A DNA stretch of 64,000 nucleotides from Minisyncoccota bacterium. Lineage in GTDB: Bacteria > Patescibacteriota > Minisyncoccia > Phycocordibacterales > CAIJYI01. The stretch is taken from contig JALNYN010000003.1 of the NCBI GenBank assembly GCA_023229825.1, forward strand, positions 17,178 to 81,177, in the 5' to 3' direction. Made by a program: the position numbers and the translations under genes. Every line of letters starts with the position of its first letter. The stretch's first letter is position 1. Under the pieces are notes generated by a model. The model had not been told where the DNA came from. It ran no database searches and was given only the letters and a program-made list of their open reading frames with translations. This document shows, one piece after another, positions 24,961-33,595 of this stretch.

Positions 24961-25297
24961 TCAACTGCCCGAATTTGAGAAAGACCTTAAAAAGCTTTCT
25001 AAAAAATATCCTACACTTCGTCAAGATCTCAATGATCTGGAGGATGTTTTGCATACTTTACCGACAGGAAGTGGTAAAAATTTTACCATTATTCACCATT
25101 CTGAAAAAGTAAAACTCGTCAAAACTCGCCTTGCGTGCAAAAGTTTGAAAAATAGAGCGATGAGGGTAATATATGCATACCATGATGATACTGTCACTTT
25201 TGTCTACATAGAAATCTATTTTAAAGGAAATAAGGCAAACGAAGACCGCAAACGTATTTCTGAATATTTGAAAAGTAGATCTCCTTCACTCCGGTAA
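24947..25297 (+). CDS. RelE/ParE-superfamily toxin
   Basis: 116 aa. PEFEKDLKKLSKKYPTLRQD and RAMRVIYAYHDDTVTFVYIE show the helix pair and the beta-sheet of RelE-type toxins, and the C-terminal YFKGNKANEDRKRISEYL is typical. RelE members cut mRNA on the ribosome, ParE members poison gyrase; I cannot tell which. The start is the ATG inside the antitoxin's last codons, because homology begins at SHFNQLPEFEKDL. No terminator is obvious after it. Confidence 0.82.
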   Translation: MSHFNQLPEFEKDLKKLSKKYPTLRQDLNDLEDVLHTLPTGSGKNFTIIHHSEKVKLVKTRLACKSLKNRAMRVIYAYHDDTVTFVYIEIYFKGNKANEDRKRISEYLKSRSPSLR

Positions 25298-25320
25298 GAT
25301 CCGAATAACAAAAGACGGCG

Positions 25321-25353
25321 TACGTGGATTCCGGATCGCGGTCCGGAATGACG
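25321..25353. repeat. R2 repeat
   Basis: GTGGATTCCGGATCGCGG then TCCGGAATGACG. Confidence 0.75.
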
Positions 25354-25714
25354 GACGATAATAATTCTTACAAACGCAGCATGCTCCATATCATTTTTTA
25401 AGGTATCACCCTACCACTACGAATCGCTCGCGACAGCGTTTTTTTTGGTTAAAAACGCAGTACTTGACACAATGTGTTATAATGTGTTGAAATGCTGAAT
25501 TTGGTTTTTGGACGGAAATGGGTAAAATGGCTGAAATGACGAAAAAATCAGATAATCTATATTTTGCATTAGCCATGAAATCATGGTGGACCGCGGGCTA
25601 GGGGATAGAAAGTTTTTAAAATATATTTTATTGTGTATAATCTATTCATTGTATTAATTGTTTAATAAATTTAGTAATGGAAACTAGTATTCAAATGTTT
25701 AGGGGGAGTATCTT
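25354..25714. other. Non-coding stretch with promoter-like motifs
   Basis: AT-rich. It contains TGTTATAAT (around 25480) and TGTATAAT (around 25636). An ORF of 27 codons at 25518-25601 (MGKMAEMTKKSDNLYFALAM...) has only a weak GGACGG before it and is not called. Nothing else seen. Confidence 0.4.
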
Positions 25715-25813
25715 ATGTGTTTATTTTGCTATATTACCAACGTCGCACAATCATTCTTTTACGACGTTCAGCTAGGGCCGTTTTCTAGAGATCTAATTCT
25801 TATAATAAAATAA
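25715..25813 (+). CDS. Very small protein (32 aa) between a ribosome site and a terminator
   Basis: Begins MCLFCYITNVAQSFFYDVQL and ends DLILIIK. AGGGGGAG lies 6 nt before the ATG, a TATAAT-like box lies upstream, and the stop codon sits inside a strong terminator stem, so this is a self-contained small gene. No family known. CxxxC could bind a metal. It may also be a leader peptide. Confidence 0.5.
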   Translation: MCLFCYITNVAQSFFYDVQLGPFSRDLILIIK

Positions 25814-25837
25814 GGCGCTCATAAAGCGCCTTATTTT
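25807..25837 (+). terminator. Terminator
   Basis: AAAATAAGGCGC / GCGCCTTATTTT, 12-bp stem with 7-nt loop; works for both strands. Confidence 0.92.
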
Positions 25838-25856
25838 ATATTTCTTGTGATCGCTT

Positions 25857-26120
25857 CTATTTGGCCGGAATGAACGTACGCAGGTTGTTCCAGATGAGCT
25901 CTATTATGACATTATTCCAGATGAAAGCTCCCGCCCCTTCCAGATAGTTCTTCCAGACTCCTTTCAAGAAATGGATCATACCGTTCAGTGAATCGCGGAG
26001 CTCGGCGTGCGAATCGATGTAGCCTCGGATGTCTAATTTGAAATACCAGACGATGACCGAGAAAATTGCGAACATGATCATGAGATGTATAAAACCGCCT
26101 TGTGTGTTTTTCTTTGTCAT
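25857..26120 (-). CDS. Hypothetical membrane protein
   Basis: 87 aa. One N-terminal membrane helix (FIHLMIMFAIFSVIVWYF, residues 10-27) then an amphipathic Trp-rich region (LKGVWKNYLEGAGAFIWNNV). Family not recognised; placed next to the M23 peptidase gene, from which it is separated by an R2 cluster. Confidence 0.6.
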   Translation of the reverse strand: MTKKNTQGGFIHLMIMFAIFSVIVWYFKLDIRGYIDSHAELRDSLNGMIHFLKGVWKNYLEGAGAFIWNNVIIELIWNNLRTFIPAK

Positions 26121-26145
26121 AAAAGTTTTTTTAGTTTGATAAGGC

Positions 26146-26280
26146 GTGGATCCCGGGTCCCGGCCCGGGATGACGATCGAAATATAAATGAACCGTCTCT
26201 AATAATATCGCCGGACGTGGATCCCCGGGTCGTGCCTTGCCACGCCGTAGCCTTGGCGAAGGATGGGCCTGGGATGACGA
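26146..26280. repeat. R2 repeat cluster
   Basis: GTGGATCCCGGGTCCCGG / CCGGGATGACG and GTGGATCCCCGGGTCG with an inserted GCCTTGGCGAAGG / GGGATGACG, the insert resembling the one at 8549-8683. Confidence 0.7.
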
Positions 26281-27702
26281 TTAACTCGGCAAGTAAGCTT
26301 CGGGATCGAGATAGGCATTTTTTGCTGTCGGAAGCGGCATGGTGAATGTTTTTCCCGGACAGGCATTGCTGGCGAACGATCCGACCTGAACTCCGTCCGA
26401 AGCAAAGACCGTCAGGTGCACATGAGGACCGGTGGAGTATCCGGTATTGCCGCTGTATCCGATAAGATCTCCGACTTCGACATCTTGTCCGGCGCTTACC
26501 TTGATAGTATCGAAGTGTCCAAAAAGCGTCGACAGTCCGTTGTTGTGGCGGATAAGGATCCATTTGCCGTAAGAAGCCTTCGCACAGGTCAGATCGGTAT
26601 TTCCGGTCGCAATGACCTCTCCTTTGGCCGGAGATTTGACCGGCGTACCGCGGTTGGCGGCAAAATCCATTCCGTTGTGAGTTCCCGACGCATACAGCCG
26701 TAATGAGTCTTTTGTCTTTCCGAAATGCTGCGTAATGATGATCTTATCGAGCGGCCAAACCAATATCTTTGAACCGACCTCCGGAATAAATTTTCTGTCG
26801 AGCTGACGGGTCAGCTTTGATTCGTATTCGAAAAGCTCCTTTTCAAATTCTTCCGCTTTCGCTTTGTTTATGTTGAGAATTTTTTGATAATCGGATTCTC
26901 GATTTTTCGTCAATGCCAAAAGATCCGCTTTTTCTTTTTTCGCGTTATCGAGTACTGATTTTTGATCGGAGAGCGTCGATTTATAATTGGTGAGCTTATT
27001 TTTTTCGTTCTCGACTTTTGATTTTTGCGCCACCAAACTTGATTGATATTCGCCGAGTTCTTTCATATGTCCGCGCACCTCCTCGCGAAGCTGCATGAGC
27101 TGCATGCTTTCATCCATAATATCGGAAAGCTTGCCGTTTGAAAGAAATGTTTCGAGGATCGTTTGGTCGTCTGCCTGATCGATGGTCCGCAGAATTTCTG
27201 AGAGCGCCTTGCTGACGAGCACTGTTTTTTCTTCGGTATCGGCGATCCCGAGATTCAACTGCGTAAGGTTGAGTGACGATGTTTCGAGCCTTTTTTGGGT
27301 CAGCTGAATGCTGGTGTTCATCTTTTGCCGTTCCAGATCGAGGGTTTTAACGGTATTTTGAAGCGTTTTGGTTTGAGTCTGCGTATAGTCCAGCTGCTTT
27401 TCGTAGGTTTCTATTTTCTTTTTCAGATCTTCGAGCTCTGAATTCTTTTGGTTGATCTTGTTGCGCAAGTTCTGCGTTTCTTCTTCCGGGATGGTATAGG
27501 TGGTGTCTATCGACGCGGGTTCGCTCGAGATCGAAACCGCTTGAGTATCCGTGATATCGGTCGTTTCAGCTCCGGTCGTCCGCACGCCGATCGCCGTACA
27601 TCCCAAAAAAAGCAAGCTCAAAAGGAGCGAAAAAGAATTTTTTTGGCGTGACTTGCCGTTTATTCGATGTATGAAATGTAATGGTATCATTTCCCTGTTC
27701 AT
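26281..27702 (-). CDS. Coiled-coil M23 metallopeptidase (EnvC/NlpD-like)
   Basis: 473 aa. N-terminal signal or lipoprotein segment (FSLLLSLLFLGCTAIG; the Cys may be lipidated), a long coiled coil (about 70-300, LRNKINQKNSELEDLKKKIE onward), then an M23 domain: HNGMDFAANRGTPVKSPAKG, GLSTLFGHFD and GPHVHLTVF give the zinc ligands HxxxD and HxH. Such proteins cut, or activate enzymes that cut, peptidoglycan cross-bridges at division. Located downstream of the mraY-ftsW-murG group on the same strand. A second ATG five codons in (MIPLHF) is also possible. Confidence 0.88.
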   Translation of the reverse strand: MNREMIPLHFIHRINGKSRQKNSFSLLLSLLFLGCTAIGVRTTGAETTDITDTQAVSISSEPASIDTTYTIPEEETQNLRNKINQKNSELEDLKKKIETYEKQLDYTQTQTKTLQNTVKTLDLERQKMNTSIQLTQKRLETSSLNLTQLNLGIADTEEKTVLVSKALSEILRTIDQADDQTILETFLSNGKLSDIMDESMQLMQLREEVRGHMKELGEYQSSLVAQKSKVENEKNKLTNYKSTLSDQKSVLDNAKKEKADLLALTKNRESDYQKILNINKAKAEEFEKELFEYESKLTRQLDRKFIPEVGSKILVWPLDKIIITQHFGKTKDSLRLYASGTHNGMDFAANRGTPVKSPAKGEVIATGNTDLTCAKASYGKWILIRHNNGLSTLFGHFDTIKVSAGQDVEVGDLIGYSGNTGYSTGPHVHLTVFASDGVQVGSFASNACPGKTFTMPLPTAKNAYLDPEAYLPS

Positions 27703-27754
27703 ATTTCACAATTGTTTATGTACTTTGTCAAGTCGATAACAATTACGATGCAAT

Positions 27755-28888
27755 CTATGCTTCATGCCGGAGAGAAACGCGCAGCAGCTGTCGCGCGATC
27801 GCTTCCGCTGCGGTGGCATTGTATTCTCCGAATTTTTTCGCTGAATCTTCCATTCCTTTTCGGAGCTGCGGATTGTTCATATACCGATCGATCTCCGCCG
27901 CCAAAAGATGAGGCGTCAGATTCTGTTCTTCGATGACAAAGGCTGAACCGCTTCTCGCGTAGTGAAAAGCGTTCTTGCGCTGATGATCGCCGTTCGAATT
28001 GGTGATCGGTATGATGATACTTCCCTTTCCCCACGATGCGATCTCGAAGATAGTTGAGCCTGCGCGCGAGATAATGAGATCGGCAACTCCCGCACACATG
28101 CGGAGCGTGAGGTCGTTCAAATACGGATAGGTTTTATACCTTGATCGGTGAGGGATCGCTTGCAGGATCGTTTCCAGCCGCGTGTCTATTTCTTTCTTGT
28201 TCAAATTTCCGACCTGATGAAGGATCTGATATTTATCGAGCAGGAATGGCAGCGCATCAAGTATGGCTTCATTGATCGTTTGCGACCCCTGTGATCCGCC
28301 AAGGATGAGAATGACGGGAACGCCTTCCTCAAGCTCGAGAAATTTGAAACTTCCCTGCGTCAGCGGGATCATTATTTCCTTTCTGATCGGATTGCCGGTG
28401 ACGACCGTTTTTTTCTCAGGAAAATAGGTTACGGCATCGGGATAGGACACGGCGACGTATTGCGCGAACTTTGATGCCCATTTGTTCACTCGCCCGGGGA
28501 CGGTATCGGATTCGTGTATCAAAACGGGAATGCGGAAAAAACGCGCCGCGACGAGCGTTGGATACGCGGCAAATCCTCCCTTACTGAAAACGATATCGGG
28601 GTAGATCGAAAAAACTATTTTCATGGCGCGAAGAACGGCAAAGAATGTTTTGAAAACATCCGATATGTTCAGCAAAGAAAAATACGTCCGGCGCTTCCCC
28701 GTAGTTATTTCGATGAAATTGATGTTGTGATTGAACAAAAGCTCCTTATCATAAGGCTCGTTGGATATGAAATAGAGATCGCTCGGCAAGAGCCGTTCTT
28801 TCTGCTCGACTTCTTGAATGGCTTCGGCAACGGCGATGATCGGATAAAAATGTCCGCCCGATCCGCCTCCTGTGAATAGTATCTTCAT
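27755..28888 (-). CDS. murG: UDP-GlcNAc:lipid I N-acetylglucosaminyltransferase MurG
   Basis: 377 aa. Starts MKILFTGGGSGGHFYPIIAV with the glycine-rich loop; LILGGSQGSQTINEA and ISRAGSTIFEIASWGKGSII carry the second G-loop and the UDP-GlcNAc site. It converts lipid I to lipid II on the inner membrane face. A TATAAT box on the minus strand (28897-28902) lies 8 nt before the ATG. Confidence 0.95.
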   Translation of the reverse strand: MKILFTGGGSGGHFYPIIAVAEAIQEVEQKERLLPSDLYFISNEPYDKELLFNHNINFIEITTGKRRTYFSLLNISDVFKTFFAVLRAMKIVFSIYPDIVFSKGGFAAYPTLVAARFFRIPVLIHESDTVPGRVNKWASKFAQYVAVSYPDAVTYFPEKKTVVTGNPIRKEIMIPLTQGSFKFLELEEGVPVILILGGSQGSQTINEAILDALPFLLDKYQILHQVGNLNKKEIDTRLETILQAIPHRSRYKTYPYLNDLTLRMCAGVADLIISRAGSTIFEIASWGKGSIIIPITNSNGDHQRKNAFHYARSGSAFVIEEQNLTPHLLAAEIDRYMNNPQLRKGMEDSAKKFGEYNATAAEAIARQLLRVSLRHEA

Positions 28889-28944
28889 ATCATCTTATTA
28901 TACCCGATTTCGTGCAAATTTTCATCCATATTGGGGTGAATAAA

Positions 28945-29059
28945 GATACCAATATACGAATGAGTACCAATATACAAATGAATACGAATACGACCACCAC
29001 AGTAAATGTCCGTATTCGTATTCATTCGTATCATTCGTAAAAATTCGTATATTGGTATA
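28945..29059. repeat. R3 long palindrome built of TACGAAT words
   Basis: Left arm GATACCAATATACGAATGAG..., right arm ...TCGTAAAAATTCGTATATTGGTAT. Between the arms are repeats of AATACGAAT. A close copy lies at 33483-33586. It separates murG and ftsW. Confidence 0.8.
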
Positions 29060-29063
29060 TTTA

Positions 29064-30176
29064 TTATCCAAATGATGTTCCGCTTTTGTGTCTGGAGATA
29101 TTTAAAATTATTCCTACCTCGGTGAGCGCAAAAAGGAGAGCGGTGCCGCCGTGGCTTATGAAAAGCAGCGGGACGCCGGTAAGAGGAAAGAGACCGACCA
29201 TGGAAGCGATGTTGATAAAGCATTGCGTAACGATGAGAAAAACGATCCCGATGACGGCGAGCCGTGCAAAACGGTCCGGTGCCTTGGCAGAAATATGAAA
29301 GCCCCGCATGGCAAATAATACAAAAAGCAGAACGATGGTGGTGCTGCCGAGAAATCCGAGCTCTTCCGATGCCACGGCAAAAATAGAGTCGCTGGTCGGC
29401 TCCGGAAGGAACGGCGGAAATTTTTGTATCCCCTGTCCGAATCCCCTTCCAAACAATTTTCCCGATCCGACGGCGATCAATGACTGGTTCATCTGGTAAC
29501 CGGATCCCTGCGGATCTTTGTCAGGATTAAGAAAAATATCTATGCGCTCCTGCAGATAGGGTTTGAAATGTACGACAATAAAGAACGCGAGTATTCCCGC
29601 GAGAATGATGGAAATGATATGAGAAAATCTTCCTCCGGCGGCAAAAAACATGCACATGCCGGCAATGGCCAGCACGCCGAACGTTCCCATGTCAGGCTGA
29701 AGCACTAAAAGTACGGCCGGTATGCCGAGAAGGATAAGAAAAGGTATCGTTCCATATTTGAACGTGCGAACTTTTTCTTTTGCCGATGCCAGCCACGTCG
29801 CGAGGTAAAGAACAAACCCGAGTTTCAAAAGTTCCGATGGTTGAAATGTGGTAAAACGAAGATCCAGCCAGCGTTTGGCTCCGCCATGTTCAAATCCGAT
29901 GTACGGCACGAAGACCAAAATACACGCGATGATCCCAGCAAGAAAAAGATAAAAAGAAAAACGCCGCAGGTGTTTATAATTGAAGCGCGACAAGATCCAT
30001 AGCGAGATCGAGCCCAAGAAAAGACCGAGCACGATCTGACTGACAAAAACACTCTGAAATGTTTCTCCGGTCGTTCGCGCCAAAAGTCCGAGGGACGCAG
30101 AAAGGAACAGAAAAAAACCGCCCAGCACCAAGGTTAGCGTAATTCCGAGAAAAATTTTATCGAAAGATTTGGTCAT
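29064..30176 (-). CDS. ftsW: Lipid II polymerase/flippase-family protein FtsW (SEDS)
   Basis: 370 aa with about ten membrane spans. SEDS hallmarks: GGAKRWLDLRFTTFQPSELL, LVLQPDMGTFGVLAIAG, and the C-terminal PLTGVPLLFISHGGTALLFA. SEDS proteins polymerise glycan strands at the septum or side wall; the cell-wall gene context supports FtsW over RodA, but the two cannot be cleanly separated here. Confidence 0.92.
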   Translation of the reverse strand: MTKSFDKIFLGITLTLVLGGFFLFLSASLGLLARTTGETFQSVFVSQIVLGLFLGSISLWILSRFNYKHLRRFSFYLFLAGIIACILVFVPYIGFEHGGAKRWLDLRFTTFQPSELLKLGFVLYLATWLASAKEKVRTFKYGTIPFLILLGIPAVLLVLQPDMGTFGVLAIAGMCMFFAAGGRFSHIISIILAGILAFFIVVHFKPYLQERIDIFLNPDKDPQGSGYQMNQSLIAVGSGKLFGRGFGQGIQKFPPFLPEPTSDSIFAVASEELGFLGSTTIVLLFVLFAMRGFHISAKAPDRFARLAVIGIVFLIVTQCFINIASMVGLFPLTGVPLLFISHGGTALLFALTEVGIILNISRHKSGTSFG

Positions 30177-30181
30177 TATTA

Positions 30182-30266
30182 TTTAGTTTTCAGTTTTAAG
30201 TTTTCAGTTTTCAGCACACAACAACGAAAAGTCGTTCCTAAAAACTACCAACTAAAACTAAAAACT
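30182..30266. repeat. R4-type AT-rich inverted words
   Basis: TTTAGTTTTCAGTTTTAAG... on one side and AACTAAAACTAAAAACT on the other, forming a long weak hairpin between mraY and ftsW. Confidence 0.65.
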
Positions 30267-30273
30267 TGTTCGT

Positions 30274-31356
30274 TTACATTACCGGTCCGGACAGTGCTAC
30301 GATAACTCCGATCAGAGCGAAAATGATCGAGAGGATCCAATACCTCATGGTGACTTTGTAGGCCGGCCAGCCAATAGCCTCAAAATGATGATGGATCGGC
30401 GCAATGAGAAAAACTTTTTTGTGGCGGAATTTTTTGGAAAAAACCTGTATGACATTGGAAAGGACCGTGATCGCAAGCGGAAAAGCGACCACCGGAAGGA
30501 CGGCGACACCCTTGCCGTTCACCTGTGCGTCAGTAAGAAATGCCACGACGGCAAGCGTTATCGTCAGTCCCATCGTTCCGGTTTCCGCCATGTAAAATCT
30601 TGCCGGAGGAATATTAAACCAAAGAAACGCCAGCAATCCGCCGACAATGACAAAGCAAAAAGCGGATATGTCGATCTGCTGCTGATAGAAAGCTATGATA
30701 CCGTAAGCGGAAAAAATGGTCGCAAACACTCCTCCCGCCAAGCCGTCGATTCCGTCAATAACTCCGCTTGAATACACGCCGAGCATGACCAGTGAAAAAA
30801 ATGGGATGAACCAAATGCCCATGCTCACGATCCCGTCAAAAGGAATGGATACGTTCGATACTCCAAGCTTGGCATAGAACCACCAAGCGCCGATAAGCGA
30901 TATGCAAAAAACCACGAGCAGGCGTTTTTTAAGCGAAAGGCCCCCGGCAACGTGATCGCCGTTTCCCAGCACCTCATAGAAATCATCGATAAGACCGATA
31001 AGAGAACCGGCAATAAGAGTAAAGAGCGGAAGCCATGTCGTGCTGCGATGCAGGAAATTTAATTTACCGGTAGTACTGTTCGGGAATAATTCAGAAAGAA
31101 GCCAGATAACGGCGATGGTAATGAGGACGCTTCCCCAGATGATAACTCCACCCATTTTCGGCGTGCCGACCTCCCGTTCTTTGTGCAGCGCGTTGAATAT
31201 GGGCGTCTCGCAGCCGGACATATCGCATTTGCCGGACTTTTTCTTCCACATTTTGTATTTGTACAGGTAATGCGTCAAAAAAGGCGTCATGGCGATACCG
31301 ACAAAAAAAGCGATGGCGGTTGGAACAAAAACCTTAACAACGTCTTGTATCATCAT
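30274..31356 (-). CDS. mraY: Phospho-MurNAc-pentapeptide transferase MraY
   Basis: 360 aa, exactly the usual length, with about ten spans. Motifs: TPKMGGVIIWG, LIGLIDDFYEV, SSGVIDGIDGLAGG, ETGTMGLT and LIAPIHHHFEAIGW. It makes lipid I. The ATG at 31356 is chosen over one 12 codons upstream because TATACT lies 8 nt before it and the longer form adds non-homologous residues. Confidence 0.95.
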   Translation of the reverse strand: MMIQDVVKVFVPTAIAFFVGIAMTPFLTHYLYKYKMWKKKSGKCDMSGCETPIFNALHKEREVGTPKMGGVIIWGSVLITIAVIWLLSELFPNSTTGKLNFLHRSTTWLPLFTLIAGSLIGLIDDFYEVLGNGDHVAGGLSLKKRLLVVFCISLIGAWWFYAKLGVSNVSIPFDGIVSMGIWFIPFFSLVMLGVYSSGVIDGIDGLAGGVFATIFSAYGIIAFYQQQIDISAFCFVIVGGLLAFLWFNIPPARFYMAETGTMGLTITLAVVAFLTDAQVNGKGVAVLPVVAFPLAITVLSNVIQVFSKKFRHKKVFLIAPIHHHFEAIGWPAYKVTMRYWILSIIFALIGVIVALSGPVM

Positions 31357-31474
31357 ATAAATACAGTATAAGGGAAATCGGTTAAAATACAAAGTGTGTA
31401 AAAAATCTCAATGTGTCATTCTCTCATTCCTCCATCCACCTCGCCACGTACGAAGCATCGTTAACTTTTAACCT

Positions 31475-31930
31475 GCCGTAAATTCTAGCATATGCCACTT
31501 AGCCGGATTAATTTGGTTGATAATCAGCTCGGACCATAGACCATTTTTCATCCAGTTTTATCCAAAACAAAAACGAGTATCGCCGGACGGGGTTTGTAAC
31601 CCCGTCCGAAACGTTTGGCGACCTTGATCGAGTTGTGCTTCAAATTAACCATAAACGAAGCCTCCAAATGTTTCGGACGGGGTTACAAACCCCAGTCCGG
31701 CGACGGGATTGTGATCGGATTATATTCTCATTCGTATACAAAATTCGTACGCTATTTTTGAGATCAAAATTGTTGATTTTAGCTCCGCAACATGGTGATT
31801 TCGCATGTATTTTTTTCATACATGCGAATTGTGCCAAAAAACGTAAAAAAAGGCTTGCGCTACCGAACTAAAACGACGGTGTTATCAACCAAATTAATCC
31901 GGCTATTACGCATATGCGTAAATTTACGGC
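31475..31930. mobile_element. 456-bp MITE with about 49-bp terminal inverted repeats
   Basis: Left end 31475-31523 begins GCCGTAAATTCTAGCATATG and ends GGATTAATTTGGTTGATAA. Right end 31882-31930 is its inverse with about seven mismatches. Inside are an R1 composite (31581-31705), a GCATGTA...TACATGC hairpin and AT-rich DNA; no transposase ORF. A copy in reverse orientation lies at 63541-63879 and shares interior sequence. With the flanks it explains the gene-free 31393-31976 gap. Confidence 0.8.
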
Positions 31931-31976
31931 GGGGATTTCTTTGCTTTTTCTGAATTTTATGATATAGTTATAGGCA

Positions 31977-32363
31977 ATGGATGAGGAAATATATAAAGAA
32001 AATATTCTTGATCGATATAAACATCCGCGAAGAAAAAGCGTGCCGGAAAAGCATGATATTCATGAAGGCGGAGTCAACGCGACCTGCGGGGATAACCTCA
32101 TTGTGTTTCTTTCGTTTGATGAAAATGGAGACGTTTCGGCCGCACATTGGGACGGCGAAGGCTGCGCGATAAGCCAGGCCTCGGCCGATATGCTCATGGA
32201 TAAAATTATCGGCAAAAGCATGCAAAGCATCGGGGAGATCAGCGAAGAAGAAATAAAAGAGATGCTCGGGATCACGATCGGACCTTCGAGAGAAAAGTGC
32301 GCGTATCTGCCAATAAATACTTTGAGAAGATGGCTTGGGGAGCCGGGGTTTGGACCGGTGTAA
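31977..32363 (+). CDS. sufU: SufU-type iron-sulfur scaffold / sulfur-relay protein
   Basis: 128 aa. Ligand cysteines C37 (NATCGDN), C63 (GCAISQAS) and C108 (REKCAY) match SufU/IscU. SufU proteins bind zinc and accept sulfur from SufS. TATAGT (31963-31968) is 8 nt before the ATG. It heads a three-gene Suf-type group with sufC and a SufT-like gene; the SufB/SufD and SufS genes are not in this window. Confidence 0.9.
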   Translation: MDEEIYKENILDRYKHPRRKSVPEKHDIHEGGVNATCGDNLIVFLSFDENGDVSAAHWDGEGCAISQASADMLMDKIIGKSMQSIGEISEEEIKEMLGITIGPSREKCAYLPINTLRRWLGEPGFGPV

Positions 32364-32424
32364 CGAAGTATCAGGAAAAAGTATCAGTATCAGGGGCGAC
32401 AAAAACACATAACAATATATAAAA

Positions 32425-33150
32425 ATGCAACTAAAAATAAATAATCTTACCGTTCAAGCTGAAGAAAAAAAAGTCGTTCAAGATGTTTCTTTGTCGATCG
32501 GGTCGGGCGAGGTCCATATTGTTATGGGGTCGAACGGGTCGGGGAAATCTTCACTCGTCAACGCGATAATGGGACATCCGAAATATTCGATCACAGAAGG
32601 TTCCATTGTCCTCGACGACGAAGATATCACTTCCCTTTCCACCGACAAAAAGGCGAAGAAAGGTTTGTTTCTTTCTCTCCAGCATCTGCCGGAGATCGAT
32701 GGCGTTTCGTTTACCAATTTTCTCTACCGCTCATACAAAGAACTTTCCGGAAAAGACATCACCCTTTTGGAATTCAATACGCATGTAAAAGCGGAGGCGA
32801 AAAAATACGGATTATCTCCGAGCTTCCTCAAACGAAGCGTGAATGCAGGGCTTTCAGGAGGAGAAAAGAAACAGAGCGAGGCGTTTCAGCTCGCGTTTTT
32901 CGAGCCTAAATTCGCATTTCTCGATGAAATAGATTCCGGCGTGGATATCGATGCTGTGGAGAAAATTTTTCAGGTTATCAACGCACTTCGCAAAAAGGGG
33001 ACGGGCTTTCTGCTCATCACTCACTACGGAAAAATTCTTGAAAAGATCACGCCCGATTTCGTGCATATTATGAAGGACGGAAAGATCGTGCGAAGCGGCG
33101 GTCCGGAACTCGCGGAAGAGATCGCAAAAAAAGGGTTCAAAGAAGATTAA
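32425..33150 (+). CDS. sufC: SufC ATPase of iron-sulfur assembly
   Basis: 241 aa ABC ATPase. Walker A GSNGSGKSS, signature LSGGEKKQSE, Walker B FAFLDEIDSGVDID, and the SufC-type YSITEGSIVLDDEDITSL after Walker A. SufC drives the SufBCD scaffold. Its partners SufB/SufD are absent locally. Confidence 0.94.
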   Translation: MQLKINNLTVQAEEKKVVQDVSLSIGSGEVHIVMGSNGSGKSSLVNAIMGHPKYSITEGSIVLDDEDITSLSTDKKAKKGLFLSLQHLPEIDGVSFTNFLYRSYKELSGKDITLLEFNTHVKAEAKKYGLSPSFLKRSVNAGLSGGEKKQSEAFQLAFFEPKFAFLDEIDSGVDIDAVEKIFQVINALRKKGTGFLLITHYGKILEKITPDFVHIMKDGKIVRSGGPELAEEIAKKGFKED

Positions 33151-33186
33151 CGTGCCGACAGTTAAAAAACCGATTAAAACAAAAAT

Positions 33187-33474
33187 ATGATCACCGAAAA
33201 AGATATTTACGAAGCGCTTCGAAAAGTAAAAGATCCGGAACTGGGACTTGATATCGTCGAACTTAATCTCATACGCTCGGTCAAGATAGATCAAGAAGGC
33301 GTTGAGATTTTGATGACGCTCACTTCCCCATTCTGTCCGTTCGCGGACTCGCTTATCGGTGATGTGGAAAAAGAGGTCGGAAAGATCGACGGCGCGGGTT
33401 TGGTGCGGGTGGAAATAACGTTTGATCCGCCATGGGAACCATCGGAGGAACTGAAAGAAAAGCTGGGTCTTTAA
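33187..33474 (+). CDS. MIP18/DUF59 family protein (SufT-like)
   Basis: 95 aa. KVKDPELGLDIVELNLIRSV is the family opening and LTSPFCPFADSLIGDVEKEV carries the conserved Cys; VEITFDPPWEPSEEL ends the domain. These proteins help mature or deliver iron-sulfur clusters. Position after sufU-sufC supports that role. Confidence 0.9.
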   Translation: MITEKDIYEALRKVKDPELGLDIVELNLIRSVKIDQEGVEILMTLTSPFCPFADSLIGDVEKEVGKIDGAGLVRVEITFDPPWEPSEELKEKLGL

Positions 33475-33482
33475 ACAATAAA

Positions 33483-33586
33483 GATACCAATATACGAATT
33501 TTTACGAATATACAAATGAATACGAATCCGGAAACGGCGTATTCGTTGCCATTCGTATCATTCGTAAAAATTCGTATATTGGTATC
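33483..33586. repeat. R3 long palindrome, second copy
   Basis: Arms GATACCAATATACGAATTTT... and ...AAAATTCGTATATTGGTATC, about 45 nt each, near-perfect. Its right edge is 10 nt before the dus start. Confidence 0.85.
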
Positions 33587-33595
33587 TGTATTATT

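Noticed and set aside
25518..25601. 27-codon ORF
   Set aside because: Weak ribosome site and no terminator; not enough to call.
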